Part shown: in pieces, positions 46,500 through 56,008 of the stretch
Layout: the number at the start of each line of letters is the position of its first letter
Numbering within the stretch: the first letter of the stretch is position 1
From: Massilia brevitalea
GTDB lineage: Bacteria; Pseudomonadota; Gammaproteobacteria; Burkholderiales; Burkholderiaceae_D
Direction: 5' to 3'
DNA length: 64,000 nt
Assembly (NCBI RefSeq): GCF_030711405.1
Contig: NZ_JAULSI010000013.1
Span: 1-64,000 of the forward strand
Program-made: the position numbers and the translations under genes
The notes under the pieces: generated by a model
Databases searched by the model: none
Seen by the model: the letters and a program-made list of their open reading frames with translations, nothing else
Told to the model about the DNA's origin: nothing

Positions 46500-47716
46500 G
46501 CGACCAGCAGGAAGCGGTTCGGATCGACCTGCCACTTCTCGGGCGACTCGTGGCGCACGATCTTGTCGCCACCGCCGAAGCCCAGCGCACGCGATAAATC
46601 GACCAGCTCGGGCCGGATATAGGTCTGGCTCTTCGTATTGAAGAACACGTTCACCTTCGGTGTGAGCAGGTTGCTTTCGTGCGGTTCGACCACCACGCCC
46701 AGGCGCCCGGATTCCAGCATCACCATGGTGCCGACCGGGTAGATACCCACGCAGCGCATGAATTCCTGGGTCAGCGCAGGGCTGAAGTGAAACTTGCTCC
46801 ACTCGTAGATCTTGCGCAGCGCATCGGCCGCCGGCATGCCTTTGTGGTAGCTGCGGTCCGAGGTGATCGCATCGTAGACGTCGACGATCGCCGCCATCTG
46901 CGCCAGTTCGCTGATCTCGCCCTCTTTCTGCAGGTCGGGGTAGCCGTTGCCATCGCGCCGCTCGTGGTGGTGCAGCGTGATGTCGAGCGGGATCGTGCCG
47001 ATCTCCGGGTTCTGGCGCAAGATGTCGTAGCCATCGCGCGGATGGCGCTTGATGATGGCGAATTCCTCGTCGGTGAGGCGGCCCGGCTTGTTCAGGATGG
47101 CGTCCGGCACCAGCGCCTTGCCGGTGTCGTGCAGCAGGCCGCCGATGCCGGCCTGGTAGATCGTGTCCTCGTCCATGCCGCGCGAACAGCAGAACGCCAC
47201 CAGCAGCGTGCACACGCTGACCGAATGCAGGAAGGTGTAGTCGTCCTTGGTCTTGATGCGCAGGAGACCGAGCAGCGCGCCCGAATTGCGCAGGATCGAT
47301 TCGGTGATGTTCTGCACCACCGGGCTCACGTTGTCGAGCTCCACCGCCTTGCCCAGGCGCGCGTCCTGCATCACGGTGCGCACCAGGCCCACCGCCTGGC
47401 GCCGGATGTTCACCGCGCGCTGCATCTCGTCGGCCAGGCTGGCGCGCGCCGGCCTGACCGGTGCGGACGCGATGTCCACCACGTCGCGCTCGGTTGCGGC
47501 CTGGACTTCGGCCAGGGTCGGGGCGTCCGCCACGTCCAGCCCTTTGGCGCAATCGATCACTACCGCGCGGATGCCGGCCTTGAGGATCTTGCGGATCTCG
47601 TCTTCGCCGGTGAGCACGAAGCGGGCGCGGACAAAGGGGTGCTCCATCCAGCCGCAATCCAGGTCGTGGATGGCCATACCGAGGCGCAGCTGTGAGGAAT
47701 CGATTTTCTTGAGCAT
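46496..47716 (-). CDS. HD-GYP cyclic di-GMP phosphodiesterase
   Basis: 406 residues from MLKKIDSSQLRLGMAIHDLD, the normal start of the DUF3391 N-terminal domain. The HD-GYP domain has LLHDTGKALVP (about residue 196) and HHHERRDGNGYPD. It hydrolyses cyclic di-GMP to pGpG or GMP. It lies tail to tail with the cyclase gene, so the two opposing activities are encoded together. The ribosome binding site is weak. Confidence 0.94.
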   Translation of the reverse strand: MLKKIDSSQLRLGMAIHDLDCGWMEHPFVRARFVLTGEDEIRKILKAGIRAVVIDCAKGLDVADAPTLAEVQAATERDVVDIASAPVRPARASLADEMQRAVNIRRQAVGLVRTVMQDARLGKAVELDNVSPVVQNITESILRNSGALLGLLRIKTKDDYTFLHSVSVCTLLVAFCCSRGMDEDTIYQAGIGGLLHDTGKALVPDAILNKPGRLTDEEFAIIKRHPRDGYDILRQNPEIGTIPLDITLHHHERRDGNGYPDLQKEGEISELAQMAAIVDVYDAITSDRSYHKGMPAADALRKIYEWSKFHFSPALTQEFMRCVGIYPVGTMVMLESGRLGVVVEPHESNLLTPKVNVFFNTKSQTYIRPELVDLSRALGFGGGDKIVRHESPEKWQVDPNRFLLVA

Positions 47717-47900
47717 TGCTGGAGACAGGCGAGGTGTTAGTCTCCGCCACCGCGGCGGACCACAGAGTATAACGCTCAGCTTTCCTGCATATCCTTCCTG
47801 TCGATAAAGTAGAGCAACTAGTGTTGCAAAAATGCACAAAATAGTTGCTTATGGAATGGCGGCGGCTTCGCCAAACGCATCACATCCCCCTACCTCGAAC

Positions 47901-47918
47901 TTGACGTTAACGTTAACG
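47901..47918. promoter_or_regulatory. 18-bp perfect palindrome upstream of icmF
   Basis: GACGTTAACGTTAACGTC is identical on both strands. It sits 52 bp before the icmF ATG and overlaps a -35-like TTGACG (47899-47904). Related ACGT-containing palindromes are bound by MerR- and TetR-type regulators of fatty-acid and branched-chain amino acid catabolism; which regulator acts here is not shown. Confidence 0.6.
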
Positions 47919-47970
47919 TCATATACCGTACAAATCGACCCTGTCCGCTTCCGCTTCCAGAAGGAACACC

Positions 47971-50900
47971 ATGAACGACATCACCCCCGCCGCCAAGCTC
48001 GACCTGCCTGAACAGCCCAAACTGGCCAACAAGGTGCGCTTCGTTACTGCCGCCTCCCTGTTCGACGGCCACGACGCTTCGATCAACATCATGCGCCGCA
48101 TCCTGCAGTCGAACGGCGTCGAAGTCATCCACCTCGGCCACAACCGCTCGGTCGACGACGTCGTCACCGCGGCCCTGGCCGAAGACGTGCAAGGCATTGC
48201 CATCTCCAGCTACCAGGGCGGACACGTCGAGTACTTCAAGTACATGATCGACCTGCTGGAGCAGCGCGGCGGCGCCCACATCAAGGTGTTCGGCGGCGGC
48301 GGCGGCGTGATCGTCCCGTCCGAGATCGCCGAACTGCATGCCTATGGCGTCACGCGCATCTTCAGCCCGGAAGACGGCCAGCGCATGGGTCTGGTTGGCA
48401 TGATCCGCTCGATGATCGAAGCCTGCGACATCGACCTTTCCCCGTATGCGCCCACCAGCCTGGACGCCCTGCAAACGGGCAGCATCGAGCAACGCCACCG
48501 TCCACTGGCCCAACTGATCACCGCCCTCGAAAACGGCAAGGCCGACCCGCAACTGCGCAAGGCGATCGTCGAAGCGGCCGATACGATGCGCGTTCCGGCG
48601 CTCGGCATCACCGGCACCGGCGGCGCCGGCAAGTCCTCGCTCACCGATGAACTGATCCGCCGCATCCGCCTCGACCAGAACGACCGCCTGAACATCGCGG
48701 TGATCTCGATCGACCCGTCGCGCCGCAAATCGGGCGGCGCCCTGCTCGGCGACCGCATCCGCATGAACGCCATCAATCCGTGGAACGCGAATGGAGAAAT
48801 GCGGACGCGCGTCTTCATGCGCTCGCTGGCCACGCGCGAAGCGGGTTCCGAGATTTCGCATGCCCTGCCGGACGTGATCGCGGCATGCAAAGTCGCCGGC
48901 TTCGATTTGGTCATCGTCGAAACGTCCGGCATCGGACAGGGCGATGCCGCCATCGTGCCGCACGTCGACGCTTCGATGTACGTGATGACCCCGGAATTCG
49001 GCGCCGCCTCGCAGCTGGAAAAGATCGACATGCTCGATTTCGCCGACTTCATCGCCATCAACAAGTTCGACCGCAAGGGCGCCCAGGACGCGCTGCGCGA
49101 CGTGGCCAAGCAGTACCAGCGCAACCGCGAACTGTGGATGCAAAGCCCCGACCAGATGCCGGTGTTCGGCACCCAGGCCTCGCGCTTCAACGACGACGGC
49201 GTAACCGCCCTCTACCACGGCCTGCTGCCGAAACTGGCGGAACTCGGCCTGAAGCTGGAAGCCTCGAAACTGGCCGCACCCGAGCAAAAGCATTCGAGTG
49301 GCAAGCACGTGATCGTGCCGCCAGCCCGCGCGCGCTACCTGGCCGAGATTTCGGACACCGTGCGCGGCTACCATCGCAACACGGGCAAGCAGGTAAAGCT
49401 CGCGCGCGAGCGCCAGCAACTGAGCGAAACGAAGCGCATGCTGGCCGCCGCCAACCGTGAAGTGGTCCTCGACGACCTGATCATGGAACGCGACAACGCG
49501 ATGGACGCGAATGCGAAGAAGCTGCTTGCCATGTGGCCCGACATGCAGGCCGCCTATGCCGGCGACGACTATGTGGTGAAAATCCGCGACAAGGAAATCC
49601 GCACCAAGCTGGTCCAAAAAACCCTGTCCGGCACCACCATCCGCAAGGTCGCGCTGCCGAAATTCGAGGACCACGGCGAAGTCCTGCGCTTCCTGATGCT
49701 GGAAAACGTGCCGGGCTCCTTCCCGTTCACGGCTGGCGTGTTCGCCTTCAAGCGCGAGGGCGAAGACCCGACCCGCATGTTCGCCGGCGAAGGCGATGCC
49801 TTCCGCACGAATAAGCGGTTCAAGCTGGTCTCGACCGGCATGGACGCAAAACGCCTGTCGACCGCCTTCGACTCGGTCACCCTGTACGGCGCCGATCCGG
49901 CGCTGCGTCCCGACATCTACGGCAAGGTCGGCAATTCGGGGGTCTCGATCGCGACCCTGGACGACATGAAGGTGCTGTACGACGGCTTCGATCTGTGCAG
50001 CCCGAGCACCTCGGTCTCGATGACCATCAACGGCCCGGCCCCGACCATCCTGGCGATGTTCATGAACACCGCCATCGACCAGCAGATCGAGAAGTTCGTT
50101 CAAGATAACGGCCGCCAGCCGACCACCGACGAAGCCGCGAAGATCAGGGAATGGGTGCTGGCCAACGTGCGCGGCACCGTGCAGGCCGACATCCTGAAGG
50201 AAGACCAGGGCCAGAACACCTGCATCTTCTCCACCGAGTTCTCGCTGAAGGTGATGGGCGACATCCAGGAATACTTCGTGCACCACCAGGTGCGCAACTT
50301 CTACTCGGTGTCGATCTCGGGCTACCACATCGCCGAAGCCGGCGCGAATCCGATCTCGCAGCTGGCATTCACGCTGTCGAACGGCTTCACGTTTGTCGAA
50401 GCGTATCTTGCGCGCGGCATGCACATCGACGACTTCGCGCCGAATTTGTCGTTCTTCTTCTCGAACGGCATGGACCCGGAATACACGGTGCTGGGCCGCG
50501 TGGCGCGCCGCATCTGGGCCGTTTCGATGCGCGACAAGTACGGCGCCAACGACCGCTCGCAAAAGCTGAAGTACCACATCCAGACCTCGGGCCGCTCGCT
50601 GCACGCGCAGGAGATCGACTTCAACGACATCCGCACCACGCTGCAGGCGCTGATTGCGATCTACGACAACTGCAACTCGCTGCACACCAACGCCTACGAC
50701 GAAGCGATCACCACGCCAACCGACGAATCGGTACGCCGTGCATTGGCGATCCAGCTGATCATCAACCGCGAATGGGGTCTGGCCAAGAACGAGAATCCGA
50801 ACCAGGGTTCTTTCATCATGGACGAACTGACGGATCTCGTCGAAGAAGCCGTGCTGCAGGAATTCGAGCGCATCGCCGAACGCGGCGGCGTGCTGGGCGC

Positions 50901-51270
50901 GATGGAAACCGGCTACCAGCGCGGCAAGATCCAGGAGGAGTCGATGCTGTACGAGCACAAGAAGCACGACGGCTCGCTGCCGATCATCGGCGTCAATACC
51001 TTCCGCAATCCGAAGGGCGCGGAAGCCCCGGCCACGATCGAGCTGGCGCGTTCGACGGATGACGAGAAGCAGTCGCAGCTGACGCGCCTGGAAGCCTTCC
51101 ACGCCCGCAATGCGAGCGCGGCGCCTGCCGCCCTGGCCGCCCTGCAGCAGGCCGCGATCGACAACCAGAACGTGTTCGAAAAGCTGATGGACGCCGTGCG
51201 CGTCTGCTCGCTGGGCCAAATCACGACCGCGCTGTTCGAGGTGGGTGGGCAGTACCGCCGCAATATGTAA
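47971..51270 (+). CDS. icmF: fused isobutyryl-CoA mutase IcmF
   Basis: 1099 residues. It interconverts isobutyryl-CoA and n-butyryl-CoA using adenosylcobalamin. Three parts are fused: a B12-binding domain (about 20-150) with the [12 protein letters not shown] histidine motif, a MeaB-like GTPase chaperone domain (about 205-420; P-loop [17 protein letters not shown] near 211, switch-region [15 protein letters not shown]), and the mutase barrel (about 540-1099; [18 protein letters not shown]). The order B12-GTPase-mutase tells it from methylmalonyl-CoA mutase. AAGGA precedes the ATG. It stands alone between two terminators or convergent genes. Confidence 0.96.
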   Translation: MNDITPAAKLDLPEQPKLANKVRFVTAASLFDGHDASINIMRRILQSNGVEVIHLGHNRSVDDVVTAALAEDVQGIAISSYQGGHVEYFKYMIDLLEQRGGAHIKVFGGGGGVIVPSEIAELHAYGVTRIFSPEDGQRMGLVGMIRSMIEACDIDLSPYAPTSLDALQTGSIEQRHRPLAQLITALENGKADPQLRKAIVEAADTMRVPALGITGTGGAGKSSLTDELIRRIRLDQNDRLNIAVISIDPSRRKSGGALLGDRIRMNAINPWNANGEMRTRVFMRSLATREAGSEISHALPDVIAACKVAGFDLVIVETSGIGQGDAAIVPHVDASMYVMTPEFGAASQLEKIDMLDFADFIAINKFDRKGAQDALRDVAKQYQRNRELWMQSPDQMPVFGTQASRFNDDGVTALYHGLLPKLAELGLKLEASKLAAPEQKHSSGKHVIVPPARARYLAEISDTVRGYHRNTGKQVKLARERQQLSETKRMLAAANREVVLDDLIMERDNAMDANAKKLLAMWPDMQAAYAGDDYVVKIRDKEIRTKLVQKTLSGTTIRKVALPKFEDHGEVLRFLMLENVPGSFPFTAGVFAFKREGEDPTRMFAGEGDAFRTNKRFKLVSTGMDAKRLSTAFDSVTLYGADPALRPDIYGKVGNSGVSIATLDDMKVLYDGFDLCSPSTSVSMTINGPAPTILAMFMNTAIDQQIEKFVQDNGRQPTTDEAAKIREWVLANVRGTVQADILKEDQGQNTCIFSTEFSLKVMGDIQEYFVHHQVRNFYSVSISGYHIAEAGANPISQLAFTLSNGFTFVEAYLARGMHIDDFAPNLSFFFSNGMDPEYTVLGRVARRIWAVSMRDKYGANDRSQKLKYHIQTSGRSLHAQEIDFNDIRTTLQALIAIYDNCNSLHTNAYDEAITTPTDESVRRALAIQLIINREWGLAKNENPNQGSFIMDELTDLVEEAVLQEFERIAERGGVLGAMETGYQRGKIQEESMLYEHKKHDGSLPIIGVNTFRNPKGAEAPATIELARSTDDEKQSQLTRLEAFHARNASAAPAALAALQQAAIDNQNVFEKLMDAVRVCSLGQITTALFEVGGQYRRNM

Positions 51271-51333
51271 GTCCGGCGCCTGCCGGACTCACTCCCCGCG
51301 CAAGGTCCTCGTGGCCGGCGCGGGGATTTTTTT
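51271..51333 (+). terminator. icmF terminator, two hairpins, overlapping the monooxygenase 3' end
   Basis: A first hairpin GTCCGGC-GCCT-GCCGGAC (51271-51288) is followed by TCCCCGCGC and GCGCGGGGA (51293-51301 and 51318-51326) and then seven T residues (51327-51333). The second stem is a good intrinsic terminator for icmF. It lies inside the last codons of the opposing monooxygenase gene. Confidence 0.8.
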
Positions 51334-52494
51334 CGCCTGCTGCTGGGGCGGCGCCGCGATGCTGCGCACCATCAGCTGCGGAATGCCGGGCAGCTTCAGG
51401 CCCAGCCCGAACAGCAAATCGCGCCACAAGCCGTTACCGTCGGCCTGGAAGCAGGGCGTCAGCGCCTTGCTGAACAGCTGGTAGTTGCGCACCGCGCACA
51501 GGCGCTCGGTCGAATACAGCGCCGCGCCGGCGATGGCGCCCTCTTCCGCCACGGCAGTGGCCAGCGCCAGCGCATCCTGCACCGCCAGCGTGCTGCCCAG
51601 CCCCAGCTGCGGGCTCATCGCATGCGCCGCGTCGCCGACCACGCACACCGGCCCGCTGGCTAAACGCTGGGCGCGTGCGTGGCGGTAGGTGGCCAGCGCA
51701 AACTGCTCGTGGCCGACGATCTGCTCGACCACCGGCAAGGACTCCGGCCACAGGTCCAGCAATTCGGCCGTCCAGTCCTCGATGGGCCGCGCCTGCCAGG
51801 CGGCATAGCCGGCGCAAGGCAGGCTCCAGAACAGCGACAGGCGCAATCGATTGCCGATGCGTGCAGTCGGCATCAGCCCATACATCTTGCGCGTCCCGCC
51901 GTAGCGCTGCTCGAGCAGGGCCTGGCCGGCCCAGTCGTCCACGTCGAACATGGCCCACAATGCGCCCCATTCGTAGACCGTGGACGCCACCGCCAGCCCG
52001 ACCTGGGCCGGCAATGTAGAGGCCGCGCCGTCGGCGATCACCACAAGGTCGAAGCGCCTGTCCTCACCCGATGTCAGGACCGCAGCCTGCGCGCCGTGCA
52101 CCACGACCCGCTCGACCGGGCTGACATAGCGCACCTGCACACCCAGCGCCAGCGCCGCATCGAGCAGCAGCTGCGCAAGCGCCGTCCGGCTGACGCCACG
52201 CGCCTCGCCCTGGCCGTAGTCGATATCGACGATGCGCCAGTTGCGCTGGCAGGTACCGATCAGGCGCGTCACCGGCACGCTGGCCGCATGGAAGGCAGCG
52301 CCGACGCCGAGCGCGTCGAGGGCGGCGATGCCCTGCGGCTGGATCAGGATGCCCGCGCCCAGCGGCGCCAGGTCCCGGTGCTTCTCGAACACCGTCACCG
52401 CGTGGCCGGCACGCGCCAGGGCAATGGCCGTGGCCAGCCCCGCGGTTCCGGCGCCGACGACTCCCACTTCCAGCGAGTTTCCATTTGGCATCAT
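51289..52494 (-). CDS. FAD-dependent monooxygenase (PHBH-like)
   Basis: 401 residues. Group A flavoprotein hydroxylase fold. The FAD-binding loop GVVGAGTAGLATAIALARAG is at the N-terminus; the DG-type region is LVVIADGAAST and the second FAD motif is VVGDAAHAMSPQLGLGSTLAVQDA. The substrate is unknown, probably an aromatic compound. The C-terminal end codes over the icmF terminator. The gene stands alone. Confidence 0.9.
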   Translation of the reverse strand: MMPNGNSLEVGVVGAGTAGLATAIALARAGHAVTVFEKHRDLAPLGAGILIQPQGIAALDALGVGAAFHAASVPVTRLIGTCQRNWRIVDIDYGQGEARGVSRTALAQLLLDAALALGVQVRYVSPVERVVVHGAQAAVLTSGEDRRFDLVVIADGAASTLPAQVGLAVASTVYEWGALWAMFDVDDWAGQALLEQRYGGTRKMYGLMPTARIGNRLRLSLFWSLPCAGYAAWQARPIEDWTAELLDLWPESLPVVEQIVGHEQFALATYRHARAQRLASGPVCVVGDAAHAMSPQLGLGSTLAVQDALALATAVAEEGAIAGAALYSTERLCAVRNYQLFSKALTPCFQADGNGLWRDLLFGLGLKLPGIPQLMVRSIAAPPQQQAKKIPAPATRTLRGE

Positions 52495-52551
52495 CAGGCC
52501 ATTCTAATGGATGTTCTAGAATGGCTCTACCGCTAACGGACGGAGTCTCGC

Positions 52552-52863
52552 ATGCCGATCAAACCCGAACACCTCGCCGCACTGATGCGCGAAGTCGAGC
52601 AGGAAGACCCGATCGATTTCGCCGACCTGCCCTTCGCCGAGGAAGACCTGCGCGAACTGGTGGCCACCCACCTCTGCGAGATGGCGGCCTCGATGGAAAA
52701 CTTCAGCACCGAGGACCGCCTGATGACCCTGCTCGCGGTGTCGGCCAAGCTGGTGCTGGAAAACATGGTCCTGCACATCCAGCTGCTGCGCCGCCATGGC
52801 TTGCCGGTGGGCGAGAACGTCGAGGCCCTGCTCGGCCGCTTGCGCAAGGGTGACGCCGGCTAG
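52552..52863 (+). CDS. hypothetical protein
   Basis: 103 residues, acidic, predicted helical, no signal peptide or membrane segment. It starts MPIKPEHLAALMREVEQEDP and has LLAVSAKLVLENMVLHIQLLRRHGLP. Codon use is as for neighbouring genes, and a GGA-containing stretch precedes the ATG. I do not recognise the family. It is divergent from the monooxygenase gene. Confidence 0.7.
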   Translation: MPIKPEHLAALMREVEQEDPIDFADLPFAEEDLRELVATHLCEMAASMENFSTEDRLMTLLAVSAKLVLENMVLHIQLLRRHGLPVGENVEALLGRLRKGDAG

Positions 52864-53068
52864 GTTTTGACTGCCTTCAGGCATCCCCACCTGCGAATAA
52901 GAATTCTTCTGAGAAATAACGTTCTCAGGAGAAATCGCGTGCATGCAACAGCAATAAAATTGTGCAGGGATTTGTGTGAGATACACCCCATTCCTTGAGG
53001 TATTATTGTTAGTGAGGAAACTCGTCGCCCGCCTTTCGGACGGCACCTGCACAACCCCTGAGGAACCC

Positions 53069-55843
53069 ATGTCCCGTAAAGTCTCCAAGATCACCCTGAC
53101 CACCGCCGCCCTGACGAGCGCCCTCCTGCTCGGCGCACTCGGTGGTTGCAGCCGCGACGAATCCACTGCAACGCTGCTGGCCGAGGCCAAGCAGTACCAG
53201 CAGAAAGGCGACACCAAGGCCGCCCTGATCCAGTTGAAGAATGCGGTGGCGAAGAGCCCCGAAGATGCCGAAGCGCGCCTGCAGCTGGGCACCCTCTACA
53301 TCGAGACTGTCGATCCGGTCTCGGCCGAGAAGGAATTGCGCAAGGCGGCCAGCCTGGGCGCCCCGTCCGAGCGCGTGCTGCCGCAGCTGGCGCGCGCCCT
53401 GCAGTCCCAGGGCAAGTTCAAGGAAACGCTGGAAGAGCTGAAACCGGAACTGGTAGCCAAGTCGGCCCCGCTGCTGGCCCTGCGCGGCGACGCCCTGCTG
53501 GCCCAGAACCAGCAGGACGAAGCGAAGAAATCGTATGAAGCGGCGCTGGCCCTGCAGGCGAACAACGGCGCAGCCCTGACCGGCATGGCGCGTTACGCCC
53601 TGGTCAACCGCGACGGCGAAGCGGCCGAGCGCTATGCAAGCGAAGCGATCACCAAGGATGCGAACAACGCAGACGTCTGGATGTTCCGCGGCGGCATGCT
53701 GCGCGCCACCGGCAAGGGCGACGACGCCATCAAGGCGTTCGACAAGGTGCTGGCCCTGCGTCCGGCCGACCGCAATGCAAACGTCGAAAAAGCGTATATC
53801 CGCATCGAGCAGGGCAAATACGCCGAAGCGCGCGCCGAAATCGACGCCGGCCGCAAGGCCGCGCCGAACAGCCTGGCCGTGGTCCATGCCCAGGCCCTGG
53901 TCGACTACACCGAAGGCAAGTACCCGGCCGCGCGCGAATCGCTGCAAAAGATCCTGAAGAGCGCACCGGAACACATGCCGAGCATCCTGCTAGCCGGCGC
54001 CGTGGAACTCAACCTGGGCGCGAATGGCGCGGCCGAGAGCCACCTGCGCAAGTACCTGGCGACCGATCCGAACAACCTGTACGCGCGTAAACTCCTGGCC
54101 CAGGCCCTGCTCAAGGGATCGCAGCCGGGCGACGCCGTCGCCGCACTGGCCCCGGCCCTCGACAGCACCAACGACCCGCAGCTGCTGGCCCTGGCCGGCG
54201 AGTCCTACATGCAGGCGCGCGACTTCGGCAAGGCCACCGCCCTGTTCGAAAAGGCCGCCAAGCTGGCGCCCGACGCCGCCGTGGTCCACACCTCGCTCGG
54301 CCTGTCGCGCATGAACCAGGGCGACAGCGCCCAGGCCATCAACGAACTCGAACGCGCCGCCGAACTCGATCCGAAATCGCCGCGCGCCCTGACCGCCCTG
54401 GTCCAGGCCGAACTCAACCTGAAGCACTACGACAAGGCCCTGGCCGCAGCCGAGAAGCTGGAGCAGGTCCAGCCTGAAAATCCGCAGACCCAGAACATCA
54501 AGGCATCCGTGTACTTCGCCAAGGGCGACGTGGCGGCCGCGCGCGCCGCTTTCGAAAAGGCGCTGCAGCTGCAGCCGACCTTCTTCCCGGCCGCCGCCAG
54601 CCTGGCCCAGCTCGACCTGCGCGAGAACAAGCCCGACGCCGCCCGCAAGCGCTTCGAAACCATCCTCGAGAAGGACAAGAAGAACTTCGGTGCGATGGCC
54701 GCGCTGGCCGACCTGGCCATGCTGCAGCAAAAGCCGGACGAAGCCACCACCTGGCTGGAAAAGGCGCAGGCCGAGAACCCGGACGCGATTCCCGCCGTGC
54801 TGAAGCTGGGCGCCCACTACCTCGGCACCAAGCAGGAGAAAAAGGCCCTGACCCTGGCGCGCAAGTTCCAGGCCTCGAACCCGACCAGCGCCGACATGCT
54901 CGACCTGCTCGGCCAGGCCCAGCTGGCCAACGACGACGGCCAGGGCGCGCTCGACAGCTACAGCAAGCTGGCCGGCATGATGCCGAAGTCGGCCCTGGCG
55001 CAGATGCGCCTGGCCTCCGCCCAGTCGCGCCTGAAGAACGACGCCGCAGCCGCCGACGCGCTGAAGAAAGCCGTCGCGCTGCAGCCCGATCTGCTGCAGG
55101 CGCGCGTGGCCCAGGTGGAACTGGCCATGCGCCGCGGCCGCCAGGACGAAGCGCTGGCGCTGACGCGCGACATGCAGCAGAAGACCCCGGGCTCGCCGAT
55201 CGGCTTCCTGCTCGAAGGCGACCTGCAGCAGACGCTGAAGAAGCCGGAACTGGCCGTGGCCGCCTATGACAAGGCATTGGCGATCACCAAGTCGGGCACG
55301 GTGCTGATGCGCAGCGCCGAAGCCCTGCGCCGGGCCGGCAAGACCAAGGAAGCGCAACAGCGCATCGCCAACTGGGCCAAGCAGAATCCGAACGACGCCA
55401 CGGTGCAGATGTACCTGGCCGAGTCGCACATGGCCGAGAAGCAATTCAAGCCGGCCATCGCCATCCTCGAGGGCTTGGTCAAGCGCGATCCGAACAACGG
55501 CGCGGCCCTGAACAACCTGGCCTGGGCCTACCAGCAGGACAAGGACCCGCGCGCGCTGGCCACGGCCGAGCAGGCCTACAAGGTGGCGTCGAACAATGCC
55601 GCCGTGATGGATACGCTGGGCTGGATGCTGGTGGAGCAAGGCAATGTCGAACGCGGCCTGCCGCTGCTGCAAAAGGCGGTGGCGGGTGCGCCGGGGGCGC
55701 CGGAACTGCGCTATCACCTGGCGGTCGGCCTGAATAAATCGGGCGACAAGAAAGCCGCGCGCAAGGAACTGGAAACCCTGCTGGCCCTGAATCGCCCTTT
55801 CGCGCAGCTCGAGGACGCGCGCGCGTTGCTGAAAACGCTATAA
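53069..55843 (+). CDS. prsT: PEP-CTERM system TPR-repeat lipoprotein PrsT
   Basis: 924 residues from MSRKVSKITL, with AGGA 6 bases before the ATG. The lipobox is GALGGC. The rest is almost wholly TPR repeats, about twenty or more, starting LLAEAKQYQQKGDTKAALIQLKNAVAKSPED. Length and layout match PrsT, a lipoprotein found with exosortase/PEP-CTERM surface-protein sorting and exopolysaccharide loci. No exosortase, PrsK or PrsR gene is in the window. In the upstream 205 bp, CTGAGAA (52909-52915) and TTCTCAG (52922-52928) form a small inverted repeat; no clear promoter is seen. Confidence 0.9.
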   Translation: MSRKVSKITLTTAALTSALLLGALGGCSRDESTATLLAEAKQYQQKGDTKAALIQLKNAVAKSPEDAEARLQLGTLYIETVDPVSAEKELRKAASLGAPSERVLPQLARALQSQGKFKETLEELKPELVAKSAPLLALRGDALLAQNQQDEAKKSYEAALALQANNGAALTGMARYALVNRDGEAAERYASEAITKDANNADVWMFRGGMLRATGKGDDAIKAFDKVLALRPADRNANVEKAYIRIEQGKYAEARAEIDAGRKAAPNSLAVVHAQALVDYTEGKYPAARESLQKILKSAPEHMPSILLAGAVELNLGANGAAESHLRKYLATDPNNLYARKLLAQALLKGSQPGDAVAALAPALDSTNDPQLLALAGESYMQARDFGKATALFEKAAKLAPDAAVVHTSLGLSRMNQGDSAQAINELERAAELDPKSPRALTALVQAELNLKHYDKALAAAEKLEQVQPENPQTQNIKASVYFAKGDVAAARAAFEKALQLQPTFFPAAASLAQLDLRENKPDAARKRFETILEKDKKNFGAMAALADLAMLQQKPDEATTWLEKAQAENPDAIPAVLKLGAHYLGTKQEKKALTLARKFQASNPTSADMLDLLGQAQLANDDGQGALDSYSKLAGMMPKSALAQMRLASAQSRLKNDAAAADALKKAVALQPDLLQARVAQVELAMRRGRQDEALALTRDMQQKTPGSPIGFLLEGDLQQTLKKPELAVAAYDKALAITKSGTVLMRSAEALRRAGKTKEAQQRIANWAKQNPNDATVQMYLAESHMAEKQFKPAIAILEGLVKRDPNNGAALNNLAWAYQQDKDPRALATAEQAYKVASNNAAVMDTLGWMLVEQGNVERGLPLLQKAVAGAPGAPELRYHLAVGLNKSGDKKAARKELETLLALNRPFAQLEDARALLKTL

Positions 55844-55909
55844 CGTTCTACTATCTGAACATACTAAAAAATCCACACAAGCAATGCGATAAATGGATGG
55901 ATAGGGGTG

Positions 55910-55988
55910 CGTCGCGCCGGGGTTTTCGACTAGCGAAAAGCCTGGCGCGTACGTCGTAATCGGGGTGCTGCCGGATGCCGGCAACACC
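55910..55988 (+). ncRNA. two-hairpin leader of the FeeM-like gene (class unknown)
   Basis: Between prsT and the next gene the RNA can form a long hairpin: CGTCGCGCC (55910-55918) with GGCGCG-T-ACG (55944-55953), continuing inward to TTTTCG-ACTAG-CGAAAA (55923-55939). A second hairpin is GGTG-C-TGCCGG-ATG-CCGGCA-A-CACC (55964-55988). The ribosome binding site follows about 8 bases later. Two stable stems just before the start codon suggest translation control or a riboswitch; I compared it by eye with the cyclic di-GMP-I riboswitch and it does not fit. Confidence 0.4.
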
Positions 55989-56008
55989 GTCAAACGAGGT
56001 GTCCTGCG

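Noticed and set aside
45576-47837. 753-codon minus-strand frame spanning the cyclase and HD-GYP genes
   Set aside because: It crosses two well-supported genes in a third frame and has no domain.
47890-51219. 1109-codon open frame antisense to icmF
   Set aside because: Long antisense frames are expected in high-GC genes with strong codon bias. The translation is rich in His, Arg and Asp with no domain, and icmF itself is clear.
55860-55990. Cyclic di-GMP-I (GEMM) riboswitch in the FeeM leader
   Set aside because: There are two hairpins and a stretch like CGAAAAGCC, but the conserved core and the tetraloop-receptor arrangement do not line up.
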